64,000 bases of DNA, taken from NCBI GenBank assembly GCA_933822405.4, contig CAKOGP040000224.1, positions 63,023 through 127,022 on the forward strand, read 5' to 3'. Source of the stretch: Cylindrotheca closterium. Its lineage: Eukaryota; Bacillariophyta; Bacillariophyceae; Bacillariales; Bacillariaceae. The notes beneath the pieces were generated by a model, which saw only the letters and a list, made by a program, of their open reading frames with translations, was not told the origin of the DNA and ran no database searches. A program made the translations under genes and the position numbers. Positions 9,602 to 20,860 of this stretch are shown here, one piece after another. Within the stretch, counting starts at the first letter, position 1. Each line of letters opens with the position of its first letter.

Positions 9602-11501
9602 CGTTTCCAAAGCCTAGTTTATATTATATGGCTTCTTGCGTTTTCTTCTGTTTTTGTGAAACGGTCTATCTCTACCTATTGTAACTTCCGTTCGCTCCGG
9701 ACCGTTACGTGTTGCAAAACCGTATATTTATTATGTGTTTTCGTGCGGACGTGTTGCTTTCGATGAACGAAATTATGTGTTTTCGCGCGGGCGAGATGGA
9801 GGTTACCATTTGACCCGTTTTCTCGAAAGAACTGAAGGGAACAACTTTCTTCAGAGACTTTTAGGTAATTTTCAGGGAACTTCACCCCCCAAAAGCAGAT
9901 CAGCACAAACTATCACTATTATTTTACATTATTGTGCACTAATATATTAGGACTACCTAGGATGATACATTATATATATGTGAAAGTAAAAAATGATTAT
10001 AACAGATGCATCGTCGGAAACTGAATAACCTGGTGGCCATCCAATGCCAATTGCGCATCACTCGACAAAAATATAGTCGTCGTACTGTAGGTATACCGGT
10101 ACGTCGCAGTTACTGTTGAAACTTCGTGGAAAGCGGGGATCTGGTCGAGGGAGAAAAATCACCTTCTTCTCCCCGGGATTTCCTGGCCATCCCCGTGTTA
10201 AAACACTTCTCAGTTTTACCGTGCAATCATGAATTAACGTGGGTTTCGCAGTTTCTAGTCGCGCATGGCGGTTTCGATTTCTCTAAATGCCCGAATTTCA
10301 ACTCAAGTTTCACTTTCATCAACCTTCGATGGAAAAAACCTTTGCATTTAACAAGTGGGCTTTCAATGAATCACGTATTTTGAATTCTAAATAGAAACAC
10401 TAGGGCCACCTGTCACAACGAAGAGCAGTCGCGCAAGTTGCGATGACTCTGAAGTGGAGCCCACAGCTAACATATGGTCGTGATTCGAAAAGGATGATAA
10501 AGTGCCATTTCCGATTTACCGCTCCACAACTACTTGTTCGCCCATTTTTGCTGATCGGGAACCTTATTTGAGCACCTTTCTTGTTAGAAACCTACGTGAA
10601 TGATATCGTATAGCATTCATCATACACGGAGCATAGTGTAATCGTGTGGGCGGGCCCAGGCGCACGGGCCCACCTTGGTGTTCACATTGTGCATGCTAGA
10701 GATGAGTGGAGAGAGAAGAATGAACCTGATACAACAAATGAGTGACAAAGTAGTAAATCGTATCTGCTTAGTCTCCCACGACAATTGAAATCGCGGATTA
10801 GCTAATATTAGTAACTGTACTTTGCGTGTTGCAGGACATTATTTTTCTTGCCCATGCTTGCTCAATCACTTTCGAAATTTGTCATCTGCAGCGTTGCGGA
10901 GATGGCGCATGAAAGCCAGACACTACACTTCAAGGGGCAAACTGTTAGTAATGTAATGGAGAATACTTCGAACACGAACGGGCTAATCCATTTGGTAGTC
11001 TACTACGTGGTGGGTATAACTTGACATGTTCTATTAGCTCTAGATTAAGGAGCGGCGCGGTAATGCAACAAATGCTCCCGGAATAGAAGCGGTATATGGC
11101 TCAGTATCCAATCATCGCATATGATACATCATCGTAATAAGATGCTTATCTGGCGACAAAAGCAATGAATCATGACCTCACAAATGTGTAGGCTGCAAGA
11201 CGGCAGCACAAAGAGTGCAGTACGAGTACCAGAACCCGGCACCTGTGGGAGAACGGTTTCGAAGTCACACCTCATTTTTGCTGTCATGATGCTTGTTTCA
11301 CCGAAACCTTGAAGGAATTCTTCTAGCCAACCTTCTCGCCACTGGTCTTCAGAAAATCTATGCTTTGTTGCAACGGTAGGTAGCTACGGTATCTATCTTG
11401 TGGAAGTAGCTACACACCATCACTACAAATAATTGCAAATCTCGATAACATCATTGAAGTACGCTCTTACTTGTAACATATTATTTCTAAAGATTATTGT
11501 T
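9602..11501. other. Gene-poor interval between HA-domain copies
   Basis: I see no convincing gene in 1.9 kb. At about 9730-9795 the phrase ATTATGTGTTTTCG followed by CG-rich bases occurs twice, 42 bp apart. A GC-rich inverted pair (GGGCGGGCCC...GGGCCCACC) lies near 10648-10675, and a CCGGTAC palindrome near 10095. From about 11060 to 11200 the sequence is a diverged copy of 7924-8110, marking the far flank of the HA-domain duplication. Short ORFs here show no domain signature. Confidence 0.5.
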
Positions 11502-12293
11502 TCACACCAAGCCCGCCGGTGTCTCGAACATATTATTATTCCTCTCGTTGTTGGCACCCTTGTTGTTCTTCTTTCGAGTATCAAACACAAAGCCAAGGCT
11601 TTCCAACGCGTGCAATCGCTTGATAGTCATACTCGATGATCCTCGGGATAAATACAACTTGTATTGACGTCGTTGACACTTGACCCATGTAGACAATTGA
11701 ACATCCTTGGGATAGTGAGATGGGACCTTGCAGTGACCTGTTCGTTCCTTGAAAGCCTTCAGGTCGTTTAGCTTTTCTAGCCATGCCGCAGCATGAGAAT
11801 GCCACACAAAGCCAACTGCTTCCAGATCTTCAACGCGACGAGCTGTCATTGTGGACGTGGGGTCGTTGTCGTTCAGTTTCTTGTACTGGTAGCGTTGTCT
11901 CTTGACCCATCTAGCAAGTACACGATCTTCTGGGTACTTGTGAGGAACACCGCAGTGTCCATTTTTCAGCTTGAACTCGATGAGCTTCTTGAACTGGATT
12001 CGCCATTGGTCTTCTTGGTAAGGTCTGAAGCGAGCCATGCTTTCATCATCGGAAGTTTCGAACTGTTGATGGCGAAGTTTCTGTCGCTTGTTCGCTTGTT
12101 CCCATGGTTCCTCCTCCAAGGCATGGTGTTGTTGTTCCAGCAGTACTAGCTGGTTTGAATGGCAGCTGGCACTGAGGCTTAGCTTTTTCCTTACTGGTTG
12201 GTCCACTAAAGGGTCCAAGATGGAAGAACAGAGCTGGATAGGATCTTTCTTTGCGATAGTAGAAGCCGATCCGTAGTCATCATTCGTTTGCAT
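11502..12293 (-). CDS. Helicase-associated-domain protein, copy 2, 5'-truncated
   Basis: From the first in-frame ATG (12293) this reads 263 aa and contains the same two HA repeats as copy 1. The alignment with copy 1 is gapless at a constant offset of 3006 bp over about 8575-9347 / 11581-12353. Bases are essentially identical in the 5' 440 bp but clearly diverged in the last HA repeat. The C-terminus is different and Asn-rich (KKNNKGANNERNNN). Homology stops abruptly at the exon 2 acceptor of copy 1, so exon 1 is missing. An exon-1-like segment lies immediately beyond it but on the opposite strand (12358-12420). Expression would need a new promoter, so function is uncertain. Confidence 0.6.
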   Translation of the reverse strand: MQTNDDYGSASTIAKKDPIQLCSSILDPLVDQPVRKKLSLSASCHSNQLVLLEQQHHALEEEPWEQANKRQKLRHQQFETSDDESMARFRPYQEDQWRIQFKKLIEFKLKNGHCGVPHKYPEDRVLARWVKRQRYQYKKLNDNDPTSTMTARRVEDLEAVGFVWHSHAAAWLEKLNDLKAFKERTGHCKVPSHYPKDVQLSTWVKCQRRQYKLYLSRGSSSMTIKRLHALESLGFVFDTRKKNNKGANNERNNNMFETPAGLV

Positions 12294-12353
12294 CAGGGAT
12301 TCAACAGACAGAACGTCAATTGATTCGACGTATGGTGACAGTACCTGTTTTTG
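11581..12353. repeat. Direct duplication, copy 2 (partner 8575-9347)
   Basis: Second copy of the duplication described for 8575-9347. The right edge is sharp, at CAAAAACAGGTACTG. Confidence 0.85.
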
Positions 12354-12357
12354 GAAA

Positions 12358-12420
12358 GATGAATGACATTGCTAAAATTGATCGAACCCTCATGGGCTTC
12401 GCGAAGCCTTTTCAACCAAT
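12358..12420 (+). pseudogene. Inverted exon-1-like remnant of the HA-domain gene
   Basis: The plus strand reads MNDIAKIDRTLMGFAKPFQ, matching exon 1 of copy 1 (MDDTVITDQTLKGFAKPFQ), which is on the minus strand. The segment contains the self-complementary GGCTTCGCGAAGCC. It is therefore inverted relative to the exon 2 copy that abuts it, and cannot be spliced to it. It also overlaps the 3' end of the BTB gene on the other strand. Confidence 0.6.
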
Positions 12421-12945
12421 AAGTCCACCACATTCCTTATGCTCAACACCAAAATTGCCAAAACTGACATGCACAAAAACGCATCCATCAACGCATTTCA
12501 GACACTCTTCGAGACAGTGCATAGCAAGCTTTGCCATTTGTACTTTCTTCTGATTGGAAGATATCTCCGCTTCCAAGTTTTCAATGTCTTGATGAGTTCT
12601 TGCCAGTAAGGTATGGAATCTCATGGCGCTTTTTCCAGTTGAAAATTCGTCCTCAATTAGCGACTCGTCTATATCGGCAAAGCCAAAGAACAAGAGTTCT
12701 CTTACTACCGCCTTCTTTGTCACACCTTCAAGTAAGAAAACCTTACCATTGTCACGCATATAGTCCAGGCAGTAAGAAAATCGGTCTGGATCTCGGTCCA
12801 CAAAGATTGGAGAAGACGATTCGGTCATCGCCTTTTGTGCCAAGATTGTACACTGATATGCTTCCAACAAGGATTTGGAGACCTCGTAGTGTTTGCCACC
12901 AACATTGAATGTTACTGTTTGGGATGCTGCTTTGTCTACTGCCAT
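12412..12945 (-). CDS. BTB/POZ T1-like (KCTD-type) protein
   Basis: The first true ATG in this frame is at 12945; the open frame reaches further upstream only through a GTG. The 177-aa product starts with a T1-type BTB domain: VTFNVGGKHYEVSKSLL at about 11-27, then IFVDRDPDRFSYCLDYMRD and a helical LLFFGF segment near residues 40-85. This is the potassium-channel-tetramerisation fold that forms homo-oligomers and often recruits cullin-3. No channel segments follow. The tail (about 110-150) is a probable coiled coil with a Cys-rich end. Its 3' end meets the inverted HA-gene remnant at 12.36-12.42 kb, so the terminus may have been set by that rearrangement. Confidence 0.75.
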   Translation of the reverse strand: MAVDKAASQTVTFNVGGKHYEVSKSLLEAYQCTILAQKAMTESSSPIFVDRDPDRFSYCLDYMRDNGKVFLLEGVTKKAVVRELLFFGFADIDESLIEDEFSTGKSAMRFHTLLARTHQDIENLEAEISSNQKKVQMAKLAMHCLEECLKCVDGCVFVHVSFGNFGVEHKECGGLIG

Positions 12946-14305
12946 TGTCCAAATTCTGCTACCAATCAGTTTGAGAATATGACTTGATTTTTTAGCTTCC
13001 AATGTAATCTCCACGCGCAGTCCAAAACGAAAACACGTCCCATTTCCCGTCGCGTGTTTCCTCTCATTATATGTGCATAGATTGTGTTCCTGTCTCGTGT
13101 ATAGAATTGATCTCGTCTAACTCAAGACACCTTATCAGGATCCATCAGCTGGGGGACGCCTTCCCGCTTGTATTGTCTTGGTTTTATCTCTGGTGTAGCT
13201 GCGATGGGTTTGGCTGCGTTTTCAAAAGCTGGAATCATAATAATGATCGGGTACACTGCAGATCTTTGTTATTATCATCGAGTCACCAAATGGAGGAGGC
13301 GGCGGCATACCGGTATGGCCCATAAGGATGGGGAAGGAATAAGTAAAATCAATTAGTGTACTCGTATAGACCGAACCATAATACAGTATTTAATACTACT
13401 GCATGTCATGAATGCAAGCGGCTCGCATCGTGATCGTTTTTATATATTACGGACAACGACTTTTTGATTGTTGATGATAGAAAAGCCACATGCGGCCTTA
13501 TTTGTACGAATCAATCATCATACGGTTTGTATGTAATCCATGTAGTCCAACGACACTTGTTGGCTTCGCGGCAAAGAAAGGAAAAAACGCTCCTCGCGAT
13601 GGTTTTACAATAAGTTGGCCACGCAGCTACTAGATCTCATCAATCGCGTTCCCAGCCTTCGCATTATTCAGCGGATTTACCCGACACAACTTCAAGGATG
13701 GAAAGGTGGCGGCGACCTTCACCTCCCTTTCGCGGGCGGAAAAGAAGCGCTTTCAAGCTCCGGTCGCGCATACCACAACCAGTTGGGAAAAGAAGTGAGC
13801 GACCGCATGTAACACAGTACATGTGTAATGAAACAACTCGAAAGTCCTATGTATTGTATCACGTTTCCCGTCAATTGTTTCTGATTGAGTGCAGGGAGGC
13901 GCTCCAAATCCTCTTCTTGCGACTGCTTTGAATGTAAAATTCATCATTCTGTTCCAGAGGCACTTTTTCCGCCGATTTTATTTCCAGTGATCCGAAAAGG
14001 TATTTGCGACCAATTCGCGGATGTACCCAATCGGATGTTGATCCCACCGAGCAACCACTTCAACGCGCGGAAGGAATATCCTCCGACTTTCCGTTTTTTC
14101 ACTGGATCTCGCGGAGCAGACGTTTCGTTTCGTGGAAGCGCGATGGTAACACGTTGAAGTGACGAGTGAGTGCCCCGCCCAGTCCAGAGTACTATCAAGG
14201 TCCGTCCCAATATGACTCATATCCTACTTTCATCGACGCCATCTCCTATTTTGGAATATGTTTGATATGCGGTAACGCTTGGCAAGTGATCCACCTCCAT
14301 GGTGT
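12946..14305. other. Gene-poor interval
   Basis: No supported gene in 1.36 kb. Short ORFs on both strands overlap each other (for example around 13.7-14.2 kb) without any recognisable domain, and a CCGGTA islet sits near 13310. No repeat copy of this stretch is evident elsewhere in the window. Confidence 0.4.
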
Positions 14306-16075
14306 TCATGTACTTTGATGATTCTCAGTTCCCCCAGCATCAGCCTCCAAGATAATAGTATCCCAAAGCACAACACGAAAGGTCACAACAAGCATGCACA
14401 AGCATGCAATGATGAACTGGGCAGGTGCGACGGTTGCCAATGCCTCCATGCCATCATAGCAGGTGGCTTGGTGCAGACCCTTTTCAAAGAGTTTCAACCA
14501 AAAGGAACATGTCAAAATTTGCCCAGCACTTTCCAGAAAGACAGCTGTGATATTGAGCTTGGCATTGATGGATGTCTCCATGAAGGCTTCCACATCGGCA
14601 AACGACGTTGCATCGGCACCACAGGCTAATTCTTGGATACTATCAAAGCCGTTAAAGAAACCGCTCCAACCATCGAACGCGTCCATACCTTCCTGTACGA
14701 AATCAATACTGTTTGTAAGGAACTCTGTCGGCGGCTCCTCAAAGCAAATATCGCCATCTGCCATGGACTCGAAGAAGCCTCTGGCAACGTTTTCCAATAT
14801 TTCGGACTTCAAGTCCAGTCTTAAAAGCAGCAGCTCAATGGCGCGGGTATCGGGATCGTCGATGCAAAGGTCAGACACAACAAAGGCTGCAATCGTAATG
14901 GCAATGGCTGCCACGATTATCAGTACAGTCGTAAAGATGAAAAATCCAAAGAATACTTTCAACAAGCGTGGTTTCTTCAAAAAGTGAGCGGCCAACAGAC
15001 CGATGCACACAAGAGTCGATATCAAACAGAGAACAGAAGATAGTGTTACCATCAAGGCAGCAGTCTCCACTTGATCCTTGGTGTCGACCAGGTTGGCTTC
15101 AATCTTGCCATTCAAGTCGTCTCGCATAAGCTGTAGTTGCACTTTGAGGTTGACTTCCTTTTGAAAGAATTGAATTCCATTTTGCATGGATTGCAGCATG
15201 GATTGCAAAAAGTTGACAATGGTTTGTGCCTGCTCGGAGGCAAGATCGTAGGCATATCCGGCCCAACCTAACAAGTCATCCACAAGCAGGCGTCGATTAC
15301 TATCACTTCCGCAAGAGTCGGGATCAGACAGAACTTGGCAAAATTGATTCTGGACTCGAGGACAAATATTGTTGGCCCTTTTCAACAATTCTTGAGTATT
15401 GTTCTCGGCCAATTCCATGCGGTCAATGACTTGTTCAAACAGGCAAACGCTCAGTTTCATTTGAGCTTCTGCTTGATCTAAAGTAGCTAGACCTTCATCT
15501 GTGGCTGAACTCAGATTCTTTAGACTGCAATATGTATAAGTTTGGTGGGCATTTTTATTGTGAGACGATCTCATACACTATATGGACAACGCCGATCCAG
15601 CAACTTACCCCGTAAAGTATAGAATTCCATTTGCTGTAATGATGCCAAAAATCGTGATATACAAAAGAATACGCAGAAACATTGACTGCTTCTTTGGTAA
15701 AGCCTTCTTGTTTTCGACCGCCGTGCTTTCCTTCTTGGCTAGTATTCGGAAGCTAGAAAACACACCATTGTCATTGCTGGAGGGCTCTTCCACTTGAGTT
15801 TGCTTGGTTGTTCGACTTCCAGAGATCCATCCCGCCTTTTCGGGTCCTCGCCACTTGAAAAAGCCAAGCATCGAGCCCCATATCAAGAAGAATCCAATAA
15901 AAGCCGTAATGAATCCGGCCCAAGCTTGGTTGTAGTCGTCATCCAGCAAATCTTTATTCGTGCTTAGACGCGGCAGCGTATTGTGATAGTATTCAATCGT
16001 TGGGGTATTCTCAAAGGGAATCCTCACAGGGTCCTGCTCTGCCAGAATATCTAGAACTTCACAGTTATCCGCCAT
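14306..16075 (-). CDS. Five-span membrane protein of unknown family
   Basis: Exons 16075-15609 and 15524-14306, joined over an 84-nt GTAAGT...TTGCAG intron, give 561 aa. Five hydrophobic segments are visible, at about 51-73, 132-154, 311-336, 345-372 and near 525-548. A long helical loop (about 157-310) with four Cys and a second Cys-containing acidic loop lie between spans 2-3 and 4-5. This 1-1-loop-2-loop-1 layout resembles prominin and tweety proteins, but I see no sequence motif proving homology. The first ATG is used. The ends are clean and codon use is consistent across both exons, so I treat it as a real gene with unknown function. Confidence 0.75.
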
Positions 16076-16419
16076 GGTTCTCGAGTGTTATATTGCAGCA
16101 GGACAGTTCTGGAATGAGAAAGAAGAATTTTACGTGTGTGAATTACGCAGTTTTACCGGGTACCACGCTACAGTATATTGCTGGCATTATAAAATTATCT
16201 CGCGTCAGCCTTACTATATATAGTCCGCCCACGACAAGTGGGCTCGCAGTATTGTCAGACATATATGTGGGGCTGACTTGCAGGCCATGATTGATTTATT
16301 CGACCATAGTGACACAAACCAACCATCATTGCATATAAAATAATAATCAGAGAAAAATAGAAATCTCATCATCAGATGACGCTTGAAGCGAAGAATGGTC
16401 ATTGGGATAAAGTAGGCTG
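16076..16419. other. Promoter-side spacer
   Basis: Upstream of the membrane-protein gene; AT-rich, with TATATATA-like runs near 16215. No gene seen. Confidence 0.3.
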
Positions 16420-17060
16420 GTTTTGACTATTCCGCCATTGCCAAAGCCGTCGCTGTTTTTACTCAAGGCCTCAAGGAGAAGTTTGATAAGGAAGAAGCCG
16501 ACATTTTTGAATTGGCAAATAAGCGGCCTCCGATGCCTTGGATATCATGAAAATGAAAATGACATTCAGCCCTGCTACATATCGTACATCATCTGGCGCT
16601 ACCTCTTCTGTGCACATTTCTGCAACTAATTTGCACATCACCACATCCTTGGCGATTGGCACTTTTGCTACCGGAATGGATGAAGATGTGCACGAGGTCT
16701 GCAACCTGTACGGCATTGGTTTTGCAGACGTTGTAAGGAAATTACAGTAGCCTTCTCCTTTTCTATTTATATCTGGTTTCTCTATGTGAAGGAGCAAGAC
16801 AGCCACAATCGAGGAGCTTCGGACCCAGCGAACGTCGATGGGATGACCTATAGTGGTACTTTGTCAGCATCACAAGTCAATTCGTCATATATTTGCCTCG
16901 GAAACACTGATTGATATTATGCTGAATTCTTTGGCTGTCTTTTTCGTTGACGAGTTGGACGATGTTTCGGCCAACAATGAGGCGGTACAAGTTAGCCGCA
17001 GAAAAATTGGACCAATGCCTGGTTCGAAAAGTCTGACGAAACGACTGAAGCTCTGAATAC
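16420..17060 (+). pseudogene. Probable remnant of a membrane-protein gene
   Basis: Coding-like peptides appear in successive frames. First comes a helical stretch reading AIAKAVAVFTQGLKEKFDKE near 16435-16495. Next is a segment ending in VCNLYGIGFADVVRKLQ (up to 16750). Last is ETLIDIMLNSLAVFFVDELD followed by a basic tail ending in a stop at about 17056. The ETL.D..LNSLAVFF.DELDD phrase looks like the end of a transmembrane helix in large stramenopile membrane proteins. Frames are broken by stops between the pieces. This could instead be chance open sequence; I hold it weakly. Confidence 0.35.
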
Positions 17061-19045
17061 TATCCAGTCGGAGCTTCCTTCACACCGTTCAAAGTGAACG
17101 GGGTTCTTTTCATCTGTGCTGGTAACTCTTGTTGTCGTTTCTTGTGGTCCATTTTTTCAGCTTGCCTGTTGGCGCACATAATGAAGACAGCTGGGTCGTC
17201 TCGCGTCTTCACTTCCTGCTATCCGTATTCGTTTTCAAGTGGCATGACACATTTTGATTCTTCATCAAGGAACGACCAGGGATATTCAACTTCCATCTGC
17301 ATTTAAGAACTTCAATGCAACCAGAAGTTCGAACGGCGGAGAAGAAGTTTTTATAATGACTTCTTCCCGGGCAGTACAATATAATACAGCGCAGTTTACA
17401 GTATCTTTCCAATACCTTTCTGTGGGACCCCGCGCCAACGTGTCGATAGGTTTGACTCTGTGTGCAGTACATGTATATTTTATAATGGAATCGTACACGT
17501 ATTAAAACATACAGGTGATCTCATCACAATACATGTGATGGGCGAACAACCTACATTCCACAATTTCATCCAAAAACAATGAAAAGATGATGCAAGAAGA
17601 TGGAGAAATGAAGAGTGTCTACGTTTCTTTAATTTCCTTCACTGCGACCAGCATTGTTTGGTGATTGGTGGCAACTTCACGCCAATGAGTAATACACGCC
17701 GTTGTACTGATTAGCGCTCTCTGTATACTCAAGCCCAAATCCAAGTTGTTGCAATATGTCCTGCGGCAATCCTCGGATATGTAGAAGTGAGTGCTGCCAA
17801 ACTTTTTCAGTAAAGATCTAGAAACATTGTACATCTTGATCCGTCGTTGTTTCTGTTTCCAAAACTTTGGAAATGATGGTGAGATGACAAATCAACCAAG
17901 AAGTTCTCCGCGACGAGATGAAGATACGATTTGTACCTTGATTGGAACAACGGAGGAGTCTCTTTCGTTTCATGCATGGGAGAGGAGGTCGATGGTGGCC
18001 TTCACTGCGATCTTATTCACAAGTCTGGCAAAAATACCTCTCTACAAAGCCATTGTATCTATCTTCGATATCTTGGTGCGTCAATGTGGAATGGGTCCCA
18101 CAGGAACATTCATGCAGTTTTGTCTGCCATTTTCCATTCATTCGTCCATTCATACCGTACAGTATAGTCGGTATCGGTACATGTATGTATAGTGTACGTG
18201 TACCAGGGTACCGTTGTTTTGCGAAGAGTTTTGTGGAATAATGTGGTGCGTTTTTAAAGATTCATGTGGCTTCTTCCGATCGAGGCATCTTGGTGTCTTG
18301 TTTCGACACCTTCTGGTTGCAGATGGCACGAACAGCTTCCAGTCCGCCGGATAGTCTATGGTACCGGTGTGGTATATTCCGGTTCCATAAACGAGGAGCG
18401 TTGTACAGTAATTTCCGATCGAGGCTTTCGACCACCATTGCAAATAGCTCCATTCCAGTGGCATGGCGGATGAAACGATGCGGCTTCCGATCGAAACTCC
18501 TTTTCGTGTTTTAATGGTGAAAGTTAGCACGCAATAGTTTCGCTGACCAGTGGCACTTTCATTCGGGATCAACACGAGGAATAGGTCAATAATTGGACCA
18601 TTCCTTTTATTCGAAACTTTTGAAACCTTCAAAATCATTATTTGCACCAGCAGAGTCAGTCTTCACAAGAAAAATCTTCGCAAAAGGTTCTTTGTTTCGT
18701 TTCCTTCTTCCATTTATTACTTAATGATACGCTTAAATGAGCGGTCCCACACGGCTAAGTTCCAGTTGCCAGGCGGGGACTTTCCGAAGGAGAGTAAGGA
18801 AAACTGACACTGGAAGAACAAAGTGTTTGAGCCCATGGTCTTGATCAGAATTTTTCCAAATCAATTAAAGGAAACGGATTTTCCGAAGTCATGAGACCTC
18901 GTTCCAGTTCAAGTGTCCGAGCGGCGATTTTTAAATGCCCGAAATGCCTGTTTTTTCAACGTTCCCGAATTCCAGTTGCTATCGCTTTGGCACATAATCT
19001 TTCCAATCCTGGAAAAGGAAAACGTAGTCGAACACACAGATCAAC
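17061..19045. other. Gene-poor interval upstream of the HSF gene
   Basis: About 2 kb with no supported gene. GTACCGGT-type islets occur at 18172-18212 and 18358-18372. The phrase TTCCGATCGAGGC occurs twice (about 18276 and 18415). A Met-rich hydrophobic ORF near 17990-18130 has no family signature. The last 100 bp are the 5' flank of the HSF gene. Confidence 0.4.
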
Positions 19046-19894
19046 ATGACTTTGTTTCCTTACAAGCTTCACGAACTCTTATCTGAGATGCAAGCCAATG
19101 CTCATCTCTCATCCATCATCTCATGGATGCCATCTGGTAATGCTTTCAAGATCCATCAGCCAGAACTCTTTGAAGCGGTTCTTCTCCAGAAGTACTTCCC
19201 CCGTCAAACCCAGATCAACTCTTTCAAGCGTCAACTCCTTTACTACGGATTTGACAACCTCGGCGATTGCGTGTTTGCTCATCCTTGCTTCTTGAAGGAC
19301 AAGCGTCACCTCTGTGGACAGATCACTCACACCAACCCCACAAAGAGCCAACGTGAGGCTAATGCCTCAATCCCATCAAGACGCGTACGCGGTAAGCGTG
19401 CCAAGCAAGCCTTGCGCCAAAGCCTTGCCGACAAAGCCAAGGCGGAGAAGAACTCCAAGAAGGGAAGAACTACCCCCTGTTCTCCGGTCAACCAGCAACC
19501 AATTGCCTCGCCTCAAGTAGGTGCTTTGCCTTTGGCACCTCCTGCGCCACTCGCAGCTCCTACCTCCCCTCTCCTCTCAGCACCTACCTCCCCTCTCCTC
19601 TCAGCACCTGTTATGATGAACGATGCCCAGGCTGCATTGTCTCTACAACAGATGCAAATGCTCTTGCAAGGTCACAACATCCCCTTTTTGCCTTCTACTA
19701 CTACTGCTGCTACTCCTGGTGCTGAGTTCAGCACCTTGTTAGATGCCCTTGCGCAAAATAAGGGTCTTCCACTTACCAACATGTTCACAATGAGCTACAG
19801 CAAAGCTGGACTACACGAAACATCTACGAGACATGCCATGCCCCAACCATACGGAGCAATGAGTAGTTCTAGAGTGGGACCCCCCAGTGCATGA
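19046..19894 (+). CDS. Heat-shock-factor family transcription factor
   Basis: A single exon of 282 aa. Residues 3 to about 90 form an HSF DNA-binding domain: FPYKLHELL at the start, IISWMPSGNAFKIHQP, then LLQKYFPRQTQINSFKRQLLYYGF (recognition helix) and F.HP.F...HL. It is nuclear and expected to bind nGAAn-type elements; HSFs are hugely expanded in diatoms. A basic stretch (RRVRGKRAKQALRQ) follows and may serve as a nuclear signal. The C-terminal half is Pro/Ala/Ser-rich with two exact PTSPLLSA repeats (a 24-bp DNA duplication near 19559-19610) and a Gln/Leu segment. No clear heptad oligomerisation domain is present, as in many diatom HSFs. The first ATG begins right at the domain. Confidence 0.9.
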   Translation: MTLFPYKLHELLSEMQANAHLSSIISWMPSGNAFKIHQPELFEAVLLQKYFPRQTQINSFKRQLLYYGFDNLGDCVFAHPCFLKDKRHLCGQITHTNPTKSQREANASIPSRRVRGKRAKQALRQSLADKAKAEKNSKKGRTTPCSPVNQQPIASPQVGALPLAPPAPLAAPTSPLLSAPTSPLLSAPVMMNDAQAALSLQQMQMLLQGHNIPFLPSTTTAATPGAEFSTLLDALAQNKGLPLTNMFTMSYSKAGLHETSTRHAMPQPYGAMSSSRVGPPSA

Positions 19895-20860
19895 AACGGA
19901 ATTAGTTCCGATCGCAACTAAAGGGTTTCATTTTAAAAGCGGTCACTCGCGAATTATGCATAAAATCATAAATGTACCAGAAACGTAAGATATCTCCTAT
20001 GCCGCTTTCGTCTATTTCGCATTCCTTGTTCTTCGTTCCAACTTCGTTCAAAAAACTATAATTGGGCGCTATTACTTTACTTACAAAGAGGAAGGATATC
20101 AGAAAATGTGTAGTCGATAACTGAACTACTGAATGTCTTCGGAACTTTGCCGATTCGCCGATCAACCGTGACCCAACCCATAATTGCTCGTGTACACTGT
20201 ACCTGGTATTTTAAAATAAAACTCCTCCGTGGTCGAAATACCGCATACAATATTTACTAAAATTCTCTGTATCATTTCGTTGTACACGTACCGCCGGTAT
20301 GGGAACTCAAGTGATGTGTTAAAAAAGTGCTCCTCCAGGAAAGTAAACACTATGGTAGTACCAGAGAGGACATGTTGGAAGCACTCTATATTGAAAATTC
20401 AGATGTTGGAAACCACAGAGATACAATTCAGTACATAAAATGCTTGGTGCCGCTGGGGCGAGGGACAGATACCGTATTCACTGTATGTTACAGTTGTAAA
20501 ATTCAATACATAGTTCTTGGTGCCTCTGGGACGAGGGATACCACAGAGATACCGTGTTTATGATACATATAAAGAGTCTTTGAAGTGCTAATTCTAAGAG
20601 GCCATTCTCGTACGGTACTGTAACTAGTTTTCCAAATAGCGTTTGATGCTTCTGGCCTCTGGGAGAAACTTGTGCTCCAATAACGGAGGCTAACACTTTA
20701 CGCAAGAAGAATTTTATGCATCGACGAATCTATCGAAGTCCACGCTGGGGGGCTATTCGAGGATCAAGGATACTCTACTGTACAGTGAAATGATTGACGA
20801 ACCATATGAAACAGGTGGAAATGGTGTACGATTTAACATAATGCCATGATTACACTATAT
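19895..20860. repeat. Spacer with imperfect 75-bp direct repeat
   Basis: No gene is supported. The phrase ATTCAGTACATA...CTTGGTGCCGCTGGGGCGAGGGA at about 20427-20466 recurs about 75 bp later as ATTCAATACATA...CTTGGTGCCTCTGGGACGAGGGA (20501-20538), each followed by GATACCGT. A third GCCTCTGGGA trace occurs near 20654. The region lies between the 3' ends of the HSF gene (plus) and the AAA pseudogene (minus). Confidence 0.5.

Noticed and set aside
14279..14987. Plus-strand ORFs opposite the five-span membrane protein
   Set aside because: Shadows of the minus-strand gene, which has membrane spans and a clean intron.
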